A stretch of DNA of 64,000 nt from Alloprevotella tannerae (GCA_015259125.1 JABZGR010000001.1:178025-242024), one strand, 5' to 3'. Numbered from the stretch's first letter, positions 1 to 8,928 are shown. The notes: a model not told the origin generated them from the sequence alone. A program made the numbers and translations.

Positions 1-42
1 ATAGATGGCTTATGATAATTGTAATTAAAATTTAGCTCAAAG

Positions 43-231
43 ATGAGAAAAAACAAATCGTACGATTTGCAGCAAACTAACCCTGCTGCAGGTCATCGTT
101 ATTCTGCCCCGCAATGCCATGTATTGCAGCTTGGCGGAAACTCGCTCTTAACCGGATCTCCTTTCAAAGGCAATGCGGGAACTACGCAAGATAGTAGCGG
201 CGAATGGGAGGAGGAAGAGGACGACAACTAA
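43..231 (+). CDS. Small hypothetical acidic-tailed peptide
   Basis: A 62-residue ORF with a basic N-terminus (MRKNKSYD), a central VLQLGGNSLLTGS segment and a very acidic C-terminus (EWEEEEDD). It has no signal peptide or membrane segment. It ends 39 bp upstream of the fimbrillin-like lipoprotein on the same strand, so the two are probably co-transcribed. Short proteins of this general build are common beside surface-protein genes in Bacteroidales; that is recollection, not something shown here. No function can be assigned. Its promoter may lie outside the window. Confidence 0.55.
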   Translation: MRKNKSYDLQQTNPAAGHRYSAPQCHVLQLGGNSLLTGSPFKGNAGTTQDSSGEWEEEEDDN

Positions 232-270
232 GAATGAAACAACACGAACAACTCTATTTAAGGTAGCAAT

Positions 271-2064
271 ATGAATAAAGTGATAGGAAAATTATTATTC
301 GCAACCATTGCAGCGGTAAGTTTTTCTGCCTGCTCGTCGGATCTGACCGAAGAACACAAGCAAGACAATACACAGGGCCAAGCCAAAGGCTACATCGCCT
401 TTGTAGCTGACCAATCGAACATACCGGAGGTGGCGAACAATGCGCCCGAGACGCGCACCGGCGGCGAATACTCCTCTAATCCTTCTATCTTCAAAGGAAT
501 GATCTACTATTGGAACAAAGGGGATCATATGTGGATCGATAAAAAGAATGATGGCACTTACGAAAAGAGCGATAGCAGCAGCATTGGCAATAGCCCGAAG
601 TTGGCCGATGCCACGTTCTTCTTCAAAGGCGACTTTAATGAGGCTTCATATAAGATGCGCTACACGGGTAACAACAGCACCTCGGCCGACGAAGTGACCT
701 TTGCCGAAGAGCAGATTCAAGATGCCCCCGGAGATGCCGGTCGCTTAGGCGAATATGGCGACTGCGGCGTGGCTGACGCTACGAAGGGCACGGATGTAAA
801 ATACAAGTTTACGCTCAAACACAAAGCGGCTTACTTGGTCTTGACGCCGTATTCCGACTACGCTTTCTCCTCTACCGTAGGCATTGCTTCCGTATATGTT
901 ACGGCCGATCAGCCGATCAGCGGCAAGTTTGCCTTCACCGACAGCGGCGTAGGTGCACCGAAAGCGGGCGCTAAAAATACGATTGCCTGGTTCTACCAAG
1001 AGCCTTTGGCCGGCCGCGAGTATATCTCTACGATGTCTACGATGAACCGCACCAACTTCTTACCGATTCCTCAAATAGCTAACGCTAAGCAAAACGGCAT
1101 CATCATCGTATTGCCGCCGGGCACGTACAACGAACTGACAATCGAATATGGATTGATCGACTATGCTACGGGTGGCTACGGCTATTACAAGCAGACGTTT
1201 AAGAACAATAAAGAATTGAAGGCCGGCGAAAACCGCGTCTTGGAGTGCAACATTAAGCTCAATGAAGAGTACGACCCGAACCAATATTACGCTTGGGATG
1301 CCGACATTGATGCTTACTATTGGAAGGGCAAAAGTGCATATATGGCTTCGCGCATATTCGCTCCGATGATAAGTTCCGGCTATGCCACAACCGCAGCAGA
1401 CCCAAGATTTCAAAACGAAACACCGGGCGGATCTACGACAAGCGTAGCAGACAATGCGGCTACTCGCAGTGCGGCAGCGGCCATGAACATCAACGAGGCG
1501 CTCTGGCTAGTCAATAAAGGCGCAGCGAAATGGGACGAATGGAAGATGTTCGTAATGAACAAGCACTTGTACAACGGCGGTATTTGGATCAAGACGCTAC
1601 AGCAGATTGCCGGCGAAACGGGCAAATCGCTCAACGATCTGAAGGAGGCTTACAACGGACTCGACTATCGCACAAAAGTGATACCTTCATCGATCAGCCG
1701 AAAGAATTTTGACGAGACGGCGTCCAACTATGTTCGTCCGGCTAAAGCCGTAAGAGGTCAGTATATGTTCCTCCCCGCCGTGGGTTACTTCGGTCGTCCG
1801 AAGGCACAACCGAACTTCAGAATTCTTTTATTCTGCGGCGATCAAGGTTTCTACTGGACATCAAGTGCCGGAACCGTGCATAAGAATGGTGGTATGGCAT
1901 TTTGTTTTGAGCGCACGGATTTAAACCCGGCGGCGTCCGATGACGAGTTGCGCTACGATTATGCTGAGCCAAGCTATTCGGTATCTGTGACCAACTTTGA
2001 TAAATTCTCCGGTGCGCCTTATCTGGTAAACTTAAACAATACGGGCAAATTCCGCATCAAGTAA
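271..2064 (+). CDS. Fimbrillin-like surface lipoprotein
   Basis: A 597-residue exported lipoprotein: signal peptide with lipobox FSAC, Cys21 the predicted lipidated residue. Residues about 35-340 resemble the fimbrillin families of Bacteroidales (FimA/Mfa-like stalk or anchor subunits): an early 'Y-I-A-F-V' strand, an ETRTGGEY segment where such precursors are often cleaved by Arg-gingipain-type proteases, and an 'LPPGTYNELTIEYG' strand. The C-terminal third (GFYWTSS..., then a GGMAFCF segment) resembles the FISUMP-type repeat domain of Bacteroidetes surface proteins. The likely role is a fimbrial or adhesin component on the outer membrane. It follows a micro-protein gene and is closed by a strong hairpin. 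The family assignment rests on motif recall only. Confidence 0.7.
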   Translation: MNKVIGKLLFATIAAVSFSACSSDLTEEHKQDNTQGQAKGYIAFVADQSNIPEVANNAPETRTGGEYSSNPSIFKGMIYYWNKGDHMWIDKKNDGTYEKSDSSSIGNSPKLADATFFFKGDFNEASYKMRYTGNNSTSADEVTFAEEQIQDAPGDAGRLGEYGDCGVADATKGTDVKYKFTLKHKAAYLVLTPYSDYAFSSTVGIASVYVTADQPISGKFAFTDSGVGAPKAGAKNTIAWFYQEPLAGREYISTMSTMNRTNFLPIPQIANAKQNGIIIVLPPGTYNELTIEYGLIDYATGGYGYYKQTFKNNKELKAGENRVLECNIKLNEEYDPNQYYAWDADIDAYYWKGKSAYMASRIFAPMISSGYATTAADPRFQNETPGGSTTSVADNAATRSAAAAMNINEALWLVNKGAAKWDEWKMFVMNKHLYNGGIWIKTLQQIAGETGKSLNDLKEAYNGLDYRTKVIPSSISRKNFDETASNYVRPAKAVRGQYMFLPAVGYFGRPKAQPNFRILLFCGDQGFYWTSSAGTVHKNGGMAFCFERTDLNPAASDDELRYDYAEPSYSVSVTNFDKFSGAPYLVNLNNTGKFRIK

Positions 2065-2119
2065 AGCCCATTGCGCATACAAGGATCATGGGGGCACAAA
2101 GCGGCCTCTTGCCCAACAA

Positions 2120-2169
2120 ATACAAAACAACCTTCCCGATGCATAGAGCGCCGGGAAGGTTGTTTGTAT
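2120..2169. terminator. Bidirectional terminator hairpin
   Basis: An inverted repeat of about 18 bp with one bulge (ATACAAAACAACCTTCCCG against CGGGAAGGTTGTTTGTAT) around a 13-nt loop. It lies between the convergent fimbrillin-like gene (+) and the glycosyltransferase (-). The arm ends are A/T-rich in both directions, so it could serve both genes. Confidence 0.75.
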
Positions 2170-2234
2170 CTATGAAGTGCTTGTGCGGGCGTGCTTAGTC
2201 GGCAAAAGTAAGTAGGTAAGACTTCAAGCTACAC

Positions 2235-2250
2235 ATATATATATATATAT
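2235..2250. repeat. (AT)8 dinucleotide run
   Basis: A perfect AT dinucleotide tract of 16 bp between the terminator and the 3' end of the minus-strand glycosyltransferase. It lies outside coding sequence, so length variation should have no effect on protein phase. Confidence 0.8.
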
Positions 2251-2265
2251 GCGTAAGCCGCCCAA

Positions 2266-2991
2266 TCATTTGCCGCGTAAGCGACAAAGAAGGTAGACAA
2301 ACCACAGGCGGGGAAGTAGGCGTAGGCGTTCAAGGAAACTGTCGGTTTCGTTGACGACTTTGATGTTATCATAAAGGCCTTTCGAGCGTTGACGGTTAGA
2401 GATGCCGCTTGTATCAAAGAGCGCAATGGGGAAGTCGACGTATGCAAACTTCTTACCTTGAAGGCCCAATAGTTTGAAAAACTTAAAGTCGGCTGAAAAG
2501 GGATGATTAATATCAAAAGGCGTTGCGCGCAAACATGCGATGCGGGCAAGCGAACTTTGATGGCAAAAACACATACGATGAGCGTTCTTAAAGGGATGTG
2601 CACGCGACAAAACGGGCGCGCCATCGGCAGCAGCTTTTAAGACGTCGCCATAAATCACATCCGCCGTGCGGGGCGTAGAGAATATGCGCTGCAAGACGTC
2701 AGTAGCGGCAAAGCAATCGCCGGCATTCATGAAGATCACCCATTCTCCCGTTGCGCGAGCCGCGCCCTTGTTCATCGCATCATAAATGCCTTTATCCGGC
2801 TCCGACCACCACTGCAAAGGGGCTTGCAGAGAAGAAAGATAAGCCGGCGTACCATCAGTGGAGGCGCCGTCAATGATGATATACTCAAGCGGTGCATAGG
2901 TTTGCTGCAAGACATTCTCGACGGTATGGCGCAGCAAAGGCAGAGCATTGCGGCAAACGGTGATCACCGTAACTTTAGGAAGGCGATTCAT
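2266..2991 (-). CDS. Glycosyltransferase family 2
   Basis: A 241-residue GT-A fold glycosyltransferase. The N-terminal VTVITVCRNA strand is followed by DGASTDGT (residues 41-48), the DKGIYDAMNKG segment (66-76) and NAGD (89-92), where the GT2 DxD-type metal/nucleotide-sugar site is expected. It should transfer one sugar from an NDP-sugar to a cell-surface glycan. Its ATG overlaps the stop codon of the upstream licD-like gene (ATGA), so the two are translationally coupled and probably modify the same polysaccharide or O-antigen. The sugar and acceptor cannot be told from sequence. Confidence 0.85.
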   Translation of the reverse strand: MNRLPKVTVITVCRNALPLLRHTVENVLQQTYAPLEYIIIDGASTDGTPAYLSSLQAPLQWWSEPDKGIYDAMNKGAARATGEWVIFMNAGDCFAATDVLQRIFSTPRTADVIYGDVLKAAADGAPVLSRAHPFKNAHRMCFCHQSSLARIACLRATPFDINHPFSADFKFFKLLGLQGKKFAYVDFPIALFDTSGISNRQRSKGLYDNIKVVNETDSFLERLRLLPRLWFVYLLCRLRGK

Positions 2992-3818
2992 AGGCGAAAT
3001 TTGCGCTGATCCTTATACTCGCGATAGGGTTGGTTATAGTCTAAATAGTAAAAATTGTGCTGGCGCTGATGGTTGGCAGCAGGTATCTGCATATAATTGC
3101 CGTATTTCTGCGTCAAGTAGCGGTCGTATTGCGCTACGCCTTTTAATTCGTATCCTTCAAAACTAACAGGCGTAGGCTCTCCAAGTAGCGCTTTAGAAAA
3201 AACGCCTTTCAAGCCATCATCATAATCGGCCACGAGTTGGGCATCATCATACGTATATTTCAACATCAATCGCCGAAGCGTCTGCTGCACGCCTGCATGA
3301 CTAAAGCATTTACGACACAAAAGCGGTAACCAACTGCTCGGGCCGCGGCCGTGCTTGTAGGGATCGCGATGAAGAAAATAGACAATGCGTTTGTAAAACT
3401 CGAAACGCGCGAAATGCAAGCGGCGGCGCCAAACGCTTTGCGGCACGCCATCAATGGGGAACACATCTATATATATACCGCTCAGGTAAGCATAATGCGC
3501 ACGTTCGATTAAGGTGGTACTGCTATCGATTATTTTTCCAAAGCTACCCGGATACTTCTCGTTGGTCTCGGCCGACATCGCTTCGTAAGGCGCCGGCAGC
3601 CATTCTTTAGCGTGCGCCATCAAAGTATCATAATCCACACGCGGCATACAAATATCCACATCGTCGTCCCAAGGAATAAAACCTTTGTGGCGTACAGCCC
3701 CAAGCAACGTCCCTGCCCAAAGATAATAACGCAAACCGTGCTCGCGACACACTTTATCTACAGCCAGGAGAATCTCCAAGATGCGCAATTGCAAGGGACG
3801 TATTTCGTAAGCGGGCAT
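2988..3818 (-). CDS. LicD family phosphotransferase
   Basis: A 276-residue LicD-type protein. The family signature is clear: YYLWAGTLLGAVRHKG followed by FIPWDDDVDICMPR (residues 31-60), the acidic DDDVD being the metal/active-site element. LicD proteins transfer phosphorylcholine or related phospho-groups onto surface glycans. The gene sits 26 bp downstream of nadB on the same strand and overlaps the following GT2 gene by 4 nt, so an nadB-licD-GT2 transcript is likely even though nadB is functionally unrelated. The substrate is unknown. Confidence 0.85.
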   Translation of the reverse strand: MPAYEIRPLQLRILEILLAVDKVCREHGLRYYLWAGTLLGAVRHKGFIPWDDDVDICMPRVDYDTLMAHAKEWLPAPYEAMSAETNEKYPGSFGKIIDSSTTLIERAHYAYLSGIYIDVFPIDGVPQSVWRRRLHFARFEFYKRIVYFLHRDPYKHGRGPSSWLPLLCRKCFSHAGVQQTLRRLMLKYTYDDAQLVADYDDGLKGVFSKALLGEPTPVSFEGYELKGVAQYDRYLTQKYGNYMQIPAANHQRQHNFYYLDYNQPYREYKDQRKFRL

Positions 3819-3844
3819 AGTCGTCGATAAATTATAAGTGCCGT

Positions 3845-5458
3845 TTAAGCCTTTTGCTGATCGCTTTTCCGATCTGCGTCATAAGCGTGCTTCGGATAAT
3901 CTATGGTATAATGCAAGCCGCGCGATTCTTTGCGCTCGATGGCTTGCCGCGTAATGAGATAGCCTACGTTGATCATATTTCTCAATTGGCAGATGTCGGG
4001 CGTAGCCTTCACGCGCTTAAACAACTCTTCGGTCTCTTCGTATAGCAGATCCAAGCGCGTCCAAGCCCGCTTCAAGCGCAAATCGCTGCGAACAATACCG
4101 ACATAATTAGACATTACCTGCCCCACTTCGCGCACATCTTGCGCAATCAATACCTGCTCTTCGTTACTCATCGTTCCCTCATCGTTCCATTCAGGCACGC
4201 TTTCATTGAATGTATATTCGTCTACGTGGGCTACTGAGTGTTCCGCCGCCTTTTCCGCATAGACTACGGCTTCAATCAGCGAGTTGCTGGCCAACCTATT
4301 GCCGCCGTGCAGGCCCGTGCAAGCACATTCACCGATGGCATACAAACGATTGATCGAAGAGCGCGCATCCAAGTCGACCTTGATACCGCCGCAAAGGTAG
4401 TGTGCACAAGGCGCAACGGGAATATACTCCTTGGTAATGTCTATGCCGATCGACAAACATTTGGCATAGATATTTGGAAAATGATGTTTTGTCTCTTCCG
4501 GATCTTTATGCGTCACGTCTAAACATACGTGGTCTATGCCGCGATTCTTCATCTCCCGATCAATCGCACGGGCTACGATGTCGCGCGGCGCAAGACTCAA
4601 GCGCTCATCATATTTCTGCATAAACTCCTCACCGTTGGGCAAGCGCAGGATGCCGCCGTAGCCGCGCATAGCCTCCGTTATCAAGAAAGCAGGATGCGTT
4701 TCTTTCGGATGATAGAGCGCCGTCGGGTGAAACTGCACAAACTCCATATCCTTTACCGTCGCCTTAGCGCGATAAGCCATCGCAATACCATCGCCCGTGG
4801 CAATATTCGGGTTGGTGGTAGAAGCATAAACCGCACCTACTCCGCCGGTGGCAATGACCGTGACGCGCGAAAGCAGCGTATCTATTCGCTTTGTTTCCGG
4901 ATTGTAAACATAGGCCCCGTAACATTCAATGTTAGGCGTTCTTCTCGTCACATCAACGCCCAAATGATGTTGCGTGATGATCTCTACAGCAAAATGGTGA
5001 TCCATTACCGTAATGTTAGGCGAACGGCGAACGGCCTCAATCAAGCCTCGTTGTATCTCATAGCCCGTATCATCGGCGTGGTGTAAGATTCTAAATTCAG
5101 AATGTCCGCCTTCCCGGTGCAAATCAAATTCGCCATCGGCTTTTTTATCAAAGTGTACGCCCCAACTAACCAATCTGCAAATGCCCTCGGGCGCACGTTC
5201 AATCACCTGCTGCACGGCTTTCGGATCACTGATATAGTCGCCGGCCACCATCGTATCGTGAATATGCTTCTCAAAGTTGTCCACAATGCGATTCGTCACG
5301 GAAGCTACGCCGCCTTGCGCTTTCGAAGTGTTGGCTTCTTCAATACTTGTTTTACAGACAAGCCCTACTGTTCCTTTTCCTGAAGCAGCCACTTGCAATG
5401 CATAACTCATTCCGGCCACGCCGGAACCTATTACCAAGAAATCGAATTTGCGAATCAT
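3845..5458 (-). CDS. nadB: L-aspartate oxidase
   Basis: NadB, a cytosolic FAD enzyme oxidising L-aspartate to iminoaspartate in the first step of NAD synthesis. The 537 residues match the usual length. The FAD Rossmann motif GSGVAG is at residues 11-16; the succinate-dehydrogenase-like active-site segment HREGGHSEFR begins at 114; ATGG(V)G and HGGNRLASNSLIEA near the C-terminal side of the flavin domain are typical. nadA and nadC are not in the window. A good minus-strand promoter lies about 70 bp upstream. The gene probably heads a transcript with licD and GT2. Confidence 0.95.
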   Translation of the reverse strand: MIRKFDFLVIGSGVAGMSYALQVAASGKGTVGLVCKTSIEEANTSKAQGGVASVTNRIVDNFEKHIHDTMVAGDYISDPKAVQQVIERAPEGICRLVSWGVHFDKKADGEFDLHREGGHSEFRILHHADDTGYEIQRGLIEAVRRSPNITVMDHHFAVEIITQHHLGVDVTRRTPNIECYGAYVYNPETKRIDTLLSRVTVIATGGVGAVYASTTNPNIATGDGIAMAYRAKATVKDMEFVQFHPTALYHPKETHPAFLITEAMRGYGGILRLPNGEEFMQKYDERLSLAPRDIVARAIDREMKNRGIDHVCLDVTHKDPEETKHHFPNIYAKCLSIGIDITKEYIPVAPCAHYLCGGIKVDLDARSSINRLYAIGECACTGLHGGNRLASNSLIEAVVYAEKAAEHSVAHVDEYTFNESVPEWNDEGTMSNEEQVLIAQDVREVGQVMSNYVGIVRSDLRLKRAWTRLDLLYEETEELFKRVKATPDICQLRNMINVGYLITRQAIERKESRGLHYTIDYPKHAYDADRKSDQQKA

Positions 5459-5527
5459 TATGCTTACTTTTAACCGATTCGGGCCTACATCTATTTAGCC
5501 CGGCCTAAGTTTTTGACAATGTGCAAG

Positions 5528-5557
5528 CAAAAGTAGTACTTGCCGCCCGCACCACAA
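5528..5557 (-). promoter_or_regulatory. Bacteroidetes-type promoter for nadB
   Basis: Read on the minus strand, TACTTTTG (5528-5535) matches the TAnnTTTG -7 element, with TTG (5555-5557) 19 bp upstream as the -33 element. It would start transcription about 65 nt before nadB. Confidence 0.6.
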
Positions 5558-5603
5558 AGGAAAGCGCAGAAAATCATCAGTTCTTACTATCTACCAATGC
5601 CTT

Positions 5604-6299
5604 TTACCTTTTCCGAATCAAGGTTAAGCCGTCACGAAGGGGTAAGATGACGGTTTCTACACGCTCATCGTGCGCCACGCAACGATTAAATTCGCGTATG
5701 CCCTTTGTTTGCGGATCATCATCATAGGCCGGATCGATCACGTGTCCGTCCCAGAGCGTATTATCTGCCAGCAAAAGGCCGCCCGAGCGCAAACGCGGCA
5801 ATACGAGATCGTAATACGTGCAATAGTCGCGCTTATTGGCATCGATAAAGGCCATATCATAGACCTCATTTTCTTTGGGTAGCAAGTCTAAGACGTCGCC
5901 AATGATCAATTCGATGCGCGGCGGATAAGGCGCACCTTCCAGCCACGGCCGCGTGAAGTCTTCTTGCTCATCATTGATCTCGTAAGTGCGTATGAGTCCG
6001 TCGGCTTCCATTCCCGCCGCAATGCTTAAGGCGCTATAGCCGGTATATGTACCGATTTCCAGCACCTTCTTGGGGCGCAAGAGCTTGGTCAGCAAGCGCA
6101 GCAGCGTCCCCTGCCAATGTCCGGAAGCCATACGCGGGCGCAACAACTTCGTCTGCGTGGCGCGATAGAGGCGGTGCAGGTAATCGTCTTCCGGCGTAAT
6201 CATTTCTGTAATGTAGGCTTCCAGCAAAGGGTCGCAGCCGTCTGCACCCTCAAACGTATTGCCGCGTTTTTCCGGCAAACCTATTTCTTCATACTTCAT
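5604..6299 (-). CDS. Class I SAM-dependent O-methyltransferase
   Basis: A 231-residue methyltransferase of the catechol/caffeoyl-CoA O-methyltransferase type. Motif I is VLEIGTYTGYSALSIA; the metal-binding FIDANKRDYCTYYD segment follows in the middle, then LLLADNTLWDG. I chose the ATG at 6299 (protein MKYEEIGL): the frame extends to a TTG at 6320, but AAGAGA sits 8 nt before the ATG as a plausible ribosome site. The substrate is unknown. It faces the same way as nadB but about 145 bp upstream of it with a promoter between, so it is probably a separate unit. Confidence 0.85.
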   Translation of the reverse strand: MKYEEIGLPEKRGNTFEGADGCDPLLEAYITEMITPEDDYLHRLYRATQTKLLRPRMASGHWQGTLLRLLTKLLRPKKVLEIGTYTGYSALSIAAGMEADGLIRTYEINDEQEDFTRPWLEGAPYPPRIELIIGDVLDLLPKENEVYDMAFIDANKRDYCTYYDLVLPRLRSGGLLLADNTLWDGHVIDPAYDDDPQTKGIREFNRCVAHDERVETVILPLRDGLTLIRKR

Positions 6300-6503
6300 A
6301 CGAAATCTCTTCAAAAGCAAATTTCAGCACAGCAAAGTTCGCTTATTTCCCGACGAAATAAAAGTTACGACTCAAAAAATCCCTATTTCAACTATCAAAT
6401 GATAAGTTTTAACCTAAACGCGTTTGTTAGGGTAAAACAGATATTAAACCTCCATCAAGCAAATAAATTCTTTTATTATCTTCCATTTATACTATAAAAG
6501 TCT

Positions 6504-6511
6504 TATCTTTG
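6504..6511 (+). promoter_or_regulatory. Promoter -7 element upstream of small ORF
   Basis: TATCTTTG is an exact TAnnTTTG match in an AT-rich stretch. Transcription from here would give a leader of about 255 nt before the ATG at 6773, containing a five-codon ORF (ATG at 6543) and a 9-bp hairpin. Confidence 0.55.
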
Positions 6512-6604
6512 CAACCAATTCACTCAATTAAGTCCTTTTATCATGAAAAATCGTTTCTGATTCAGCATCTGCCATTCGGCCGATTTTACCATCGATTGAG
6601 GTGC

Positions 6605-6642
6605 GCTGACGGACAACGATTTTTTCAGTCTCATCCGTCAGC
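6605..6642 (+). promoter_or_regulatory. Leader hairpin
   Basis: GCTGACGGA (6605-6613) pairs perfectly with TCCGTCAGC (6634-6642) around a 20-nt loop. It lies inside the putative 5' leader of the gene at 6773. No known riboswitch was recognised; a T-run lies in the loop, not after the stem, so it is not a simple terminator. Confidence 0.4.
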
Positions 6643-6772
6643 CGATTGCTGCGGAGCGACTTAGGCAATGGCAGCATCACAGATAAAATGCAGAAATCAG
6701 AAAAAACAAAAGCTGTTTGCCTACACGCAAGGACAAAATCTTTAAGCAATTCAAACGCAAACCATCAAAGTT

Positions 6773-7018
6773 ATGGAAGATATTGCACAGCAAACAAACG
6801 AAACTCAACAAGCTATGATAGAAGTAAAGGCTGAAAAAGGCGTAGCACACATTACCAACCAACAAAGCGCGGCTGAATGGATACATATATATAATATGTC
6901 AGGACAATGTGTATATAAAGTGACGCTCAGTGCGCAATCTGAAATAACCATTCCCCTTGCTCAAGGTCGTTATGTCTTAAAGATGTCGACATCCGACGTT
7001 GAAATCAGCATCGAATGA
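6773..7018 (+). CDS. Small protein with sorting-domain-like fold
   Basis: An 81-residue ORF. Residues about 34-78 (WIHIYNMSGQCVYKVTL, then ITIPLAQGRYVLKM) have the strand pattern and the LxxGxYVLK ending of the type IX secretion C-terminal sorting domain found in many Bacteroidetes exported proteins. No signal peptide is present, and the first 30 residues are polar. A TAnnTTTG promoter upstream and a hairpin downstream (7041-7091) frame it as its own transcription unit. It may be the surviving tail of a deleted secreted protein or a stand-alone small protein. Confidence 0.5.
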   Translation: MEDIAQQTNETQQAMIEVKAEKGVAHITNQQSAAEWIHIYNMSGQCVYKVTLSAQSEITIPLAQGRYVLKMSTSDVEISIE

Positions 7019-7040
7019 GGCGCTAATGATGCATCAATGC

Positions 7041-7091
7041 GCCTTTTCCGTAAGCGCCCGCTTTTCTTCCGCTTTTTAAGACGGAAAAGGC
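7041..7091 (+). terminator. Terminator-like hairpin
   Basis: GCCTTTTCCGT (7041-7051) pairs with ACGGAAAAGGC (7081-7091), an 11-bp perfect stem 22 bp after the small ORF's stop. The loop is pyrimidine-rich. Confidence 0.55.
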
Positions 7092-7258
7092 TCTCTACAC
7101 CAAGTTATTTTCGGTTTTACAGGTCTGAAAACAATCTACTTCAGCAACTATTTTCCCCCTTTTGCGCCGTTTCTGCGCCCTTTTCTTGCCGTCAAAATAA
7201 AGTTTGAGCGGATTTCAAACCTTATGGCTACGATTTTCTTCGTATCTTCGCTACGATT

Positions 7259-8299
7259 ATGCAAGAAGATACCTTCGACATACGCTCCCGACAAGTTTCA
7301 CCCACGCCGCAAGAGCGTGATTTTGAAAACGCTTTGCGGCCGTTGCGCTTCGACGATTTTAGCGGACAGCAGAAAGTGGTCGATAATTTGCGCGTCTTCG
7401 TAGAAGCAGCCAAATATCGCGGCGAACCGCTCGACCATACTTTGCTCCACGGCCCGCCGGGCTTGGGTAAGACGACCTTGGCCAATATTATTGCCAACGA
7501 GTTGGGCGTAGGTTTCAAACTGACTTCAGGTCCTGTGCTCGATAAGCCGGGCGATTTGGCCGGACTCTTAACAAGTCTTGAGCCTCACGACGTCTTGTTC
7601 ATCGATGAGATACATCGGCTTCAGCCCGTCGTAGAAGAATATCTCTATTCGGCTATGGAAGATTACCGCATCGATATTATGATCGACCGCGGTCCGGCTG
7701 CTCGCTCCATTCAGCTTGATTTGAATCCGTTTACATTGATTGGTGCGACAACGCGTAGCGGATTGCTGACCGCTCCTTTGCGGGCGCGCTTCGGCATCAA
7801 CTTGCATTTAGAGTATTACGATGCACTGACCATCGGCAGCATTCTTATGCGCAGTGCCGGCATCTTGGGTGTGCCGCTCAAAGATGAGGCACGCAAGGAA
7901 ATAGCCGGCCGCAGTCGCGGAACGCCGCGTATTGCCAATGCACTTTTACGCCGTGTACGCGACTTTGCACAAGTAAAGGGCACGGGAACGATTGATCCGG
8001 AAATCGCAAACTTTGCTTTGGAAGCACTCAACATCGACCGTTACGGCCTCGACGATACGGATAATAAGATCCTGCTGACGATTATCGACAAATTCAAAGG
8101 CGGACCTGTCGGCATAGGTACGATTGCCACGGCCATCGGTGAAGATCCGGGTACACTTGAAGAGGTTTACGAACCCTTCTTGATCAAAGAGGGCTTCATT
8201 CGCCGCACGCCGCGCGGACGTGAGGTCACTGAATTGGCTTTCAAGCATCTTAACCGTCCGCTGCCTCGCACGCAGCCGGAGCAACCCTCGCTTTTCTGA
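7259..8299 (+). CDS. ruvB: Holliday junction branch migration helicase RuvB
   Basis: RuvB, the hexameric AAA+ motor that with RuvA drives branch migration of Holliday junctions. The 346 residues are the standard length. Walker A GPPGLGKT is at residues 65-72, Walker B DEIH at 116-119, sensor GATTRSGLLTAPLRARFG follows, and the C-terminal winged helix ends with RTPRGREVT. ruvA and ruvC are not adjacent. ybeY follows 91 bp downstream on the same strand. Confidence 0.97.
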   Translation: MQEDTFDIRSRQVSPTPQERDFENALRPLRFDDFSGQQKVVDNLRVFVEAAKYRGEPLDHTLLHGPPGLGKTTLANIIANELGVGFKLTSGPVLDKPGDLAGLLTSLEPHDVLFIDEIHRLQPVVEEYLYSAMEDYRIDIMIDRGPAARSIQLDLNPFTLIGATTRSGLLTAPLRARFGINLHLEYYDALTIGSILMRSAGILGVPLKDEARKEIAGRSRGTPRIANALLRRVRDFAQVKGTGTIDPEIANFALEALNIDRYGLDDTDNKILLTIIDKFKGGPVGIGTIATAIGEDPGTLEEVYEPFLIKEGFIRRTPRGREVTELAFKHLNRPLPRTQPEQPSLF

Positions 8300-8390
8300 A
8301 CGCAGCCGTCGGGAAAGGAAAATCGTTAATAGTATCATAGCAGAATCAACCGTGCTGCCACGTTGTGTAGCAACCAAACTATTAAAGCTG

Positions 8391-8810
8391 ATGATTTCTT
8401 ACAATACCGTCAACGTAAACATGCCGCCCATCAAGCGCCGCAACAATACGGCTTGGGTGCGCCGCGTAGCCGCCACTTACGGAAAAGAGGTCGGCGAGAT
8501 CGCATATATTTTTTGCGACGATGAGAAAATATTAGAGGTCAACCAACAATATTTGAACCACGACTATTATACGGACATCATAACCTTTGATTATACGGAG
8601 GGAAACGTCTTGGGCGGCGACCTTTTCATCAGTTTGGACACCGTCCGAACCAATGCTGAGCAGCGTAACATCTCGTATAGGGAAGAACTTGATCGGGTTA
8701 TCATCCACGGCATCTTGCACCTTTGCGGCATCAACGACAAAGGCCCGGGCGAGCGCCAACTGATGGAAGCAGCGGAGAACAAAGCGCTCAACCTTCGCGA
8801 TAAGGCTTAA
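8391..8810 (+). CDS. ybeY: Endoribonuclease YbeY (rRNA maturation factor)
   Basis: YbeY, a metal-dependent RNase for 16S rRNA 3' processing and ribosome quality control. I start it at the ATG at 8391 (139 aa, MISYNTVNVN); the open frame continues to 8220 but overlaps ruvB and carries no family similarity. The signature is HGILHLCGIND: the first two metal-binding histidines are present, but the third position, usually His in the HGxLHLxGxDH motif, is not (GIND). As I recall, other Bacteroidetes homologues also vary there. It likely shares a transcript with ruvB. Confidence 0.92.
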   Translation: MISYNTVNVNMPPIKRRNNTAWVRRVAATYGKEVGEIAYIFCDDEKILEVNQQYLNHDYYTDIITFDYTEGNVLGGDLFISLDTVRTNAEQRNISYREELDRVIIHGILHLCGINDKGPGERQLMEAAENKALNLRDKA

Positions 8811-8883
8811 AGCCGACTCAACTCGCTTTTTTTTAACGGACTACTATGCTTTCGATCCCTCCAGCAAGGATTAACGGCACGAT

Positions 8884-8928
8884 AAGCATAAACCTCGGTC
8901 AACACATCTTACCGGCGTTTATGCTTTT
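8884..8928 (+). terminator. Terminator after ruvB-ybeY
   Basis: AAGCATAAAC (8884-8893) pairs with GTTTATGCTT (8917-8926), with additional GGT/ACC pairing inside and a short T-run after the stem. Confidence 0.65.

Noticed and set aside
4529..5086. 185-residue plus-strand ORF opposite nadB
   Set aside because: Antisense to a clear L-aspartate oxidase; no recognisable features.
8220..8390. Longer N-terminus for YbeY
   Set aside because: The extra 57 residues overlap ruvB and have no YbeY similarity; the ATG at 8391 gives normal length.
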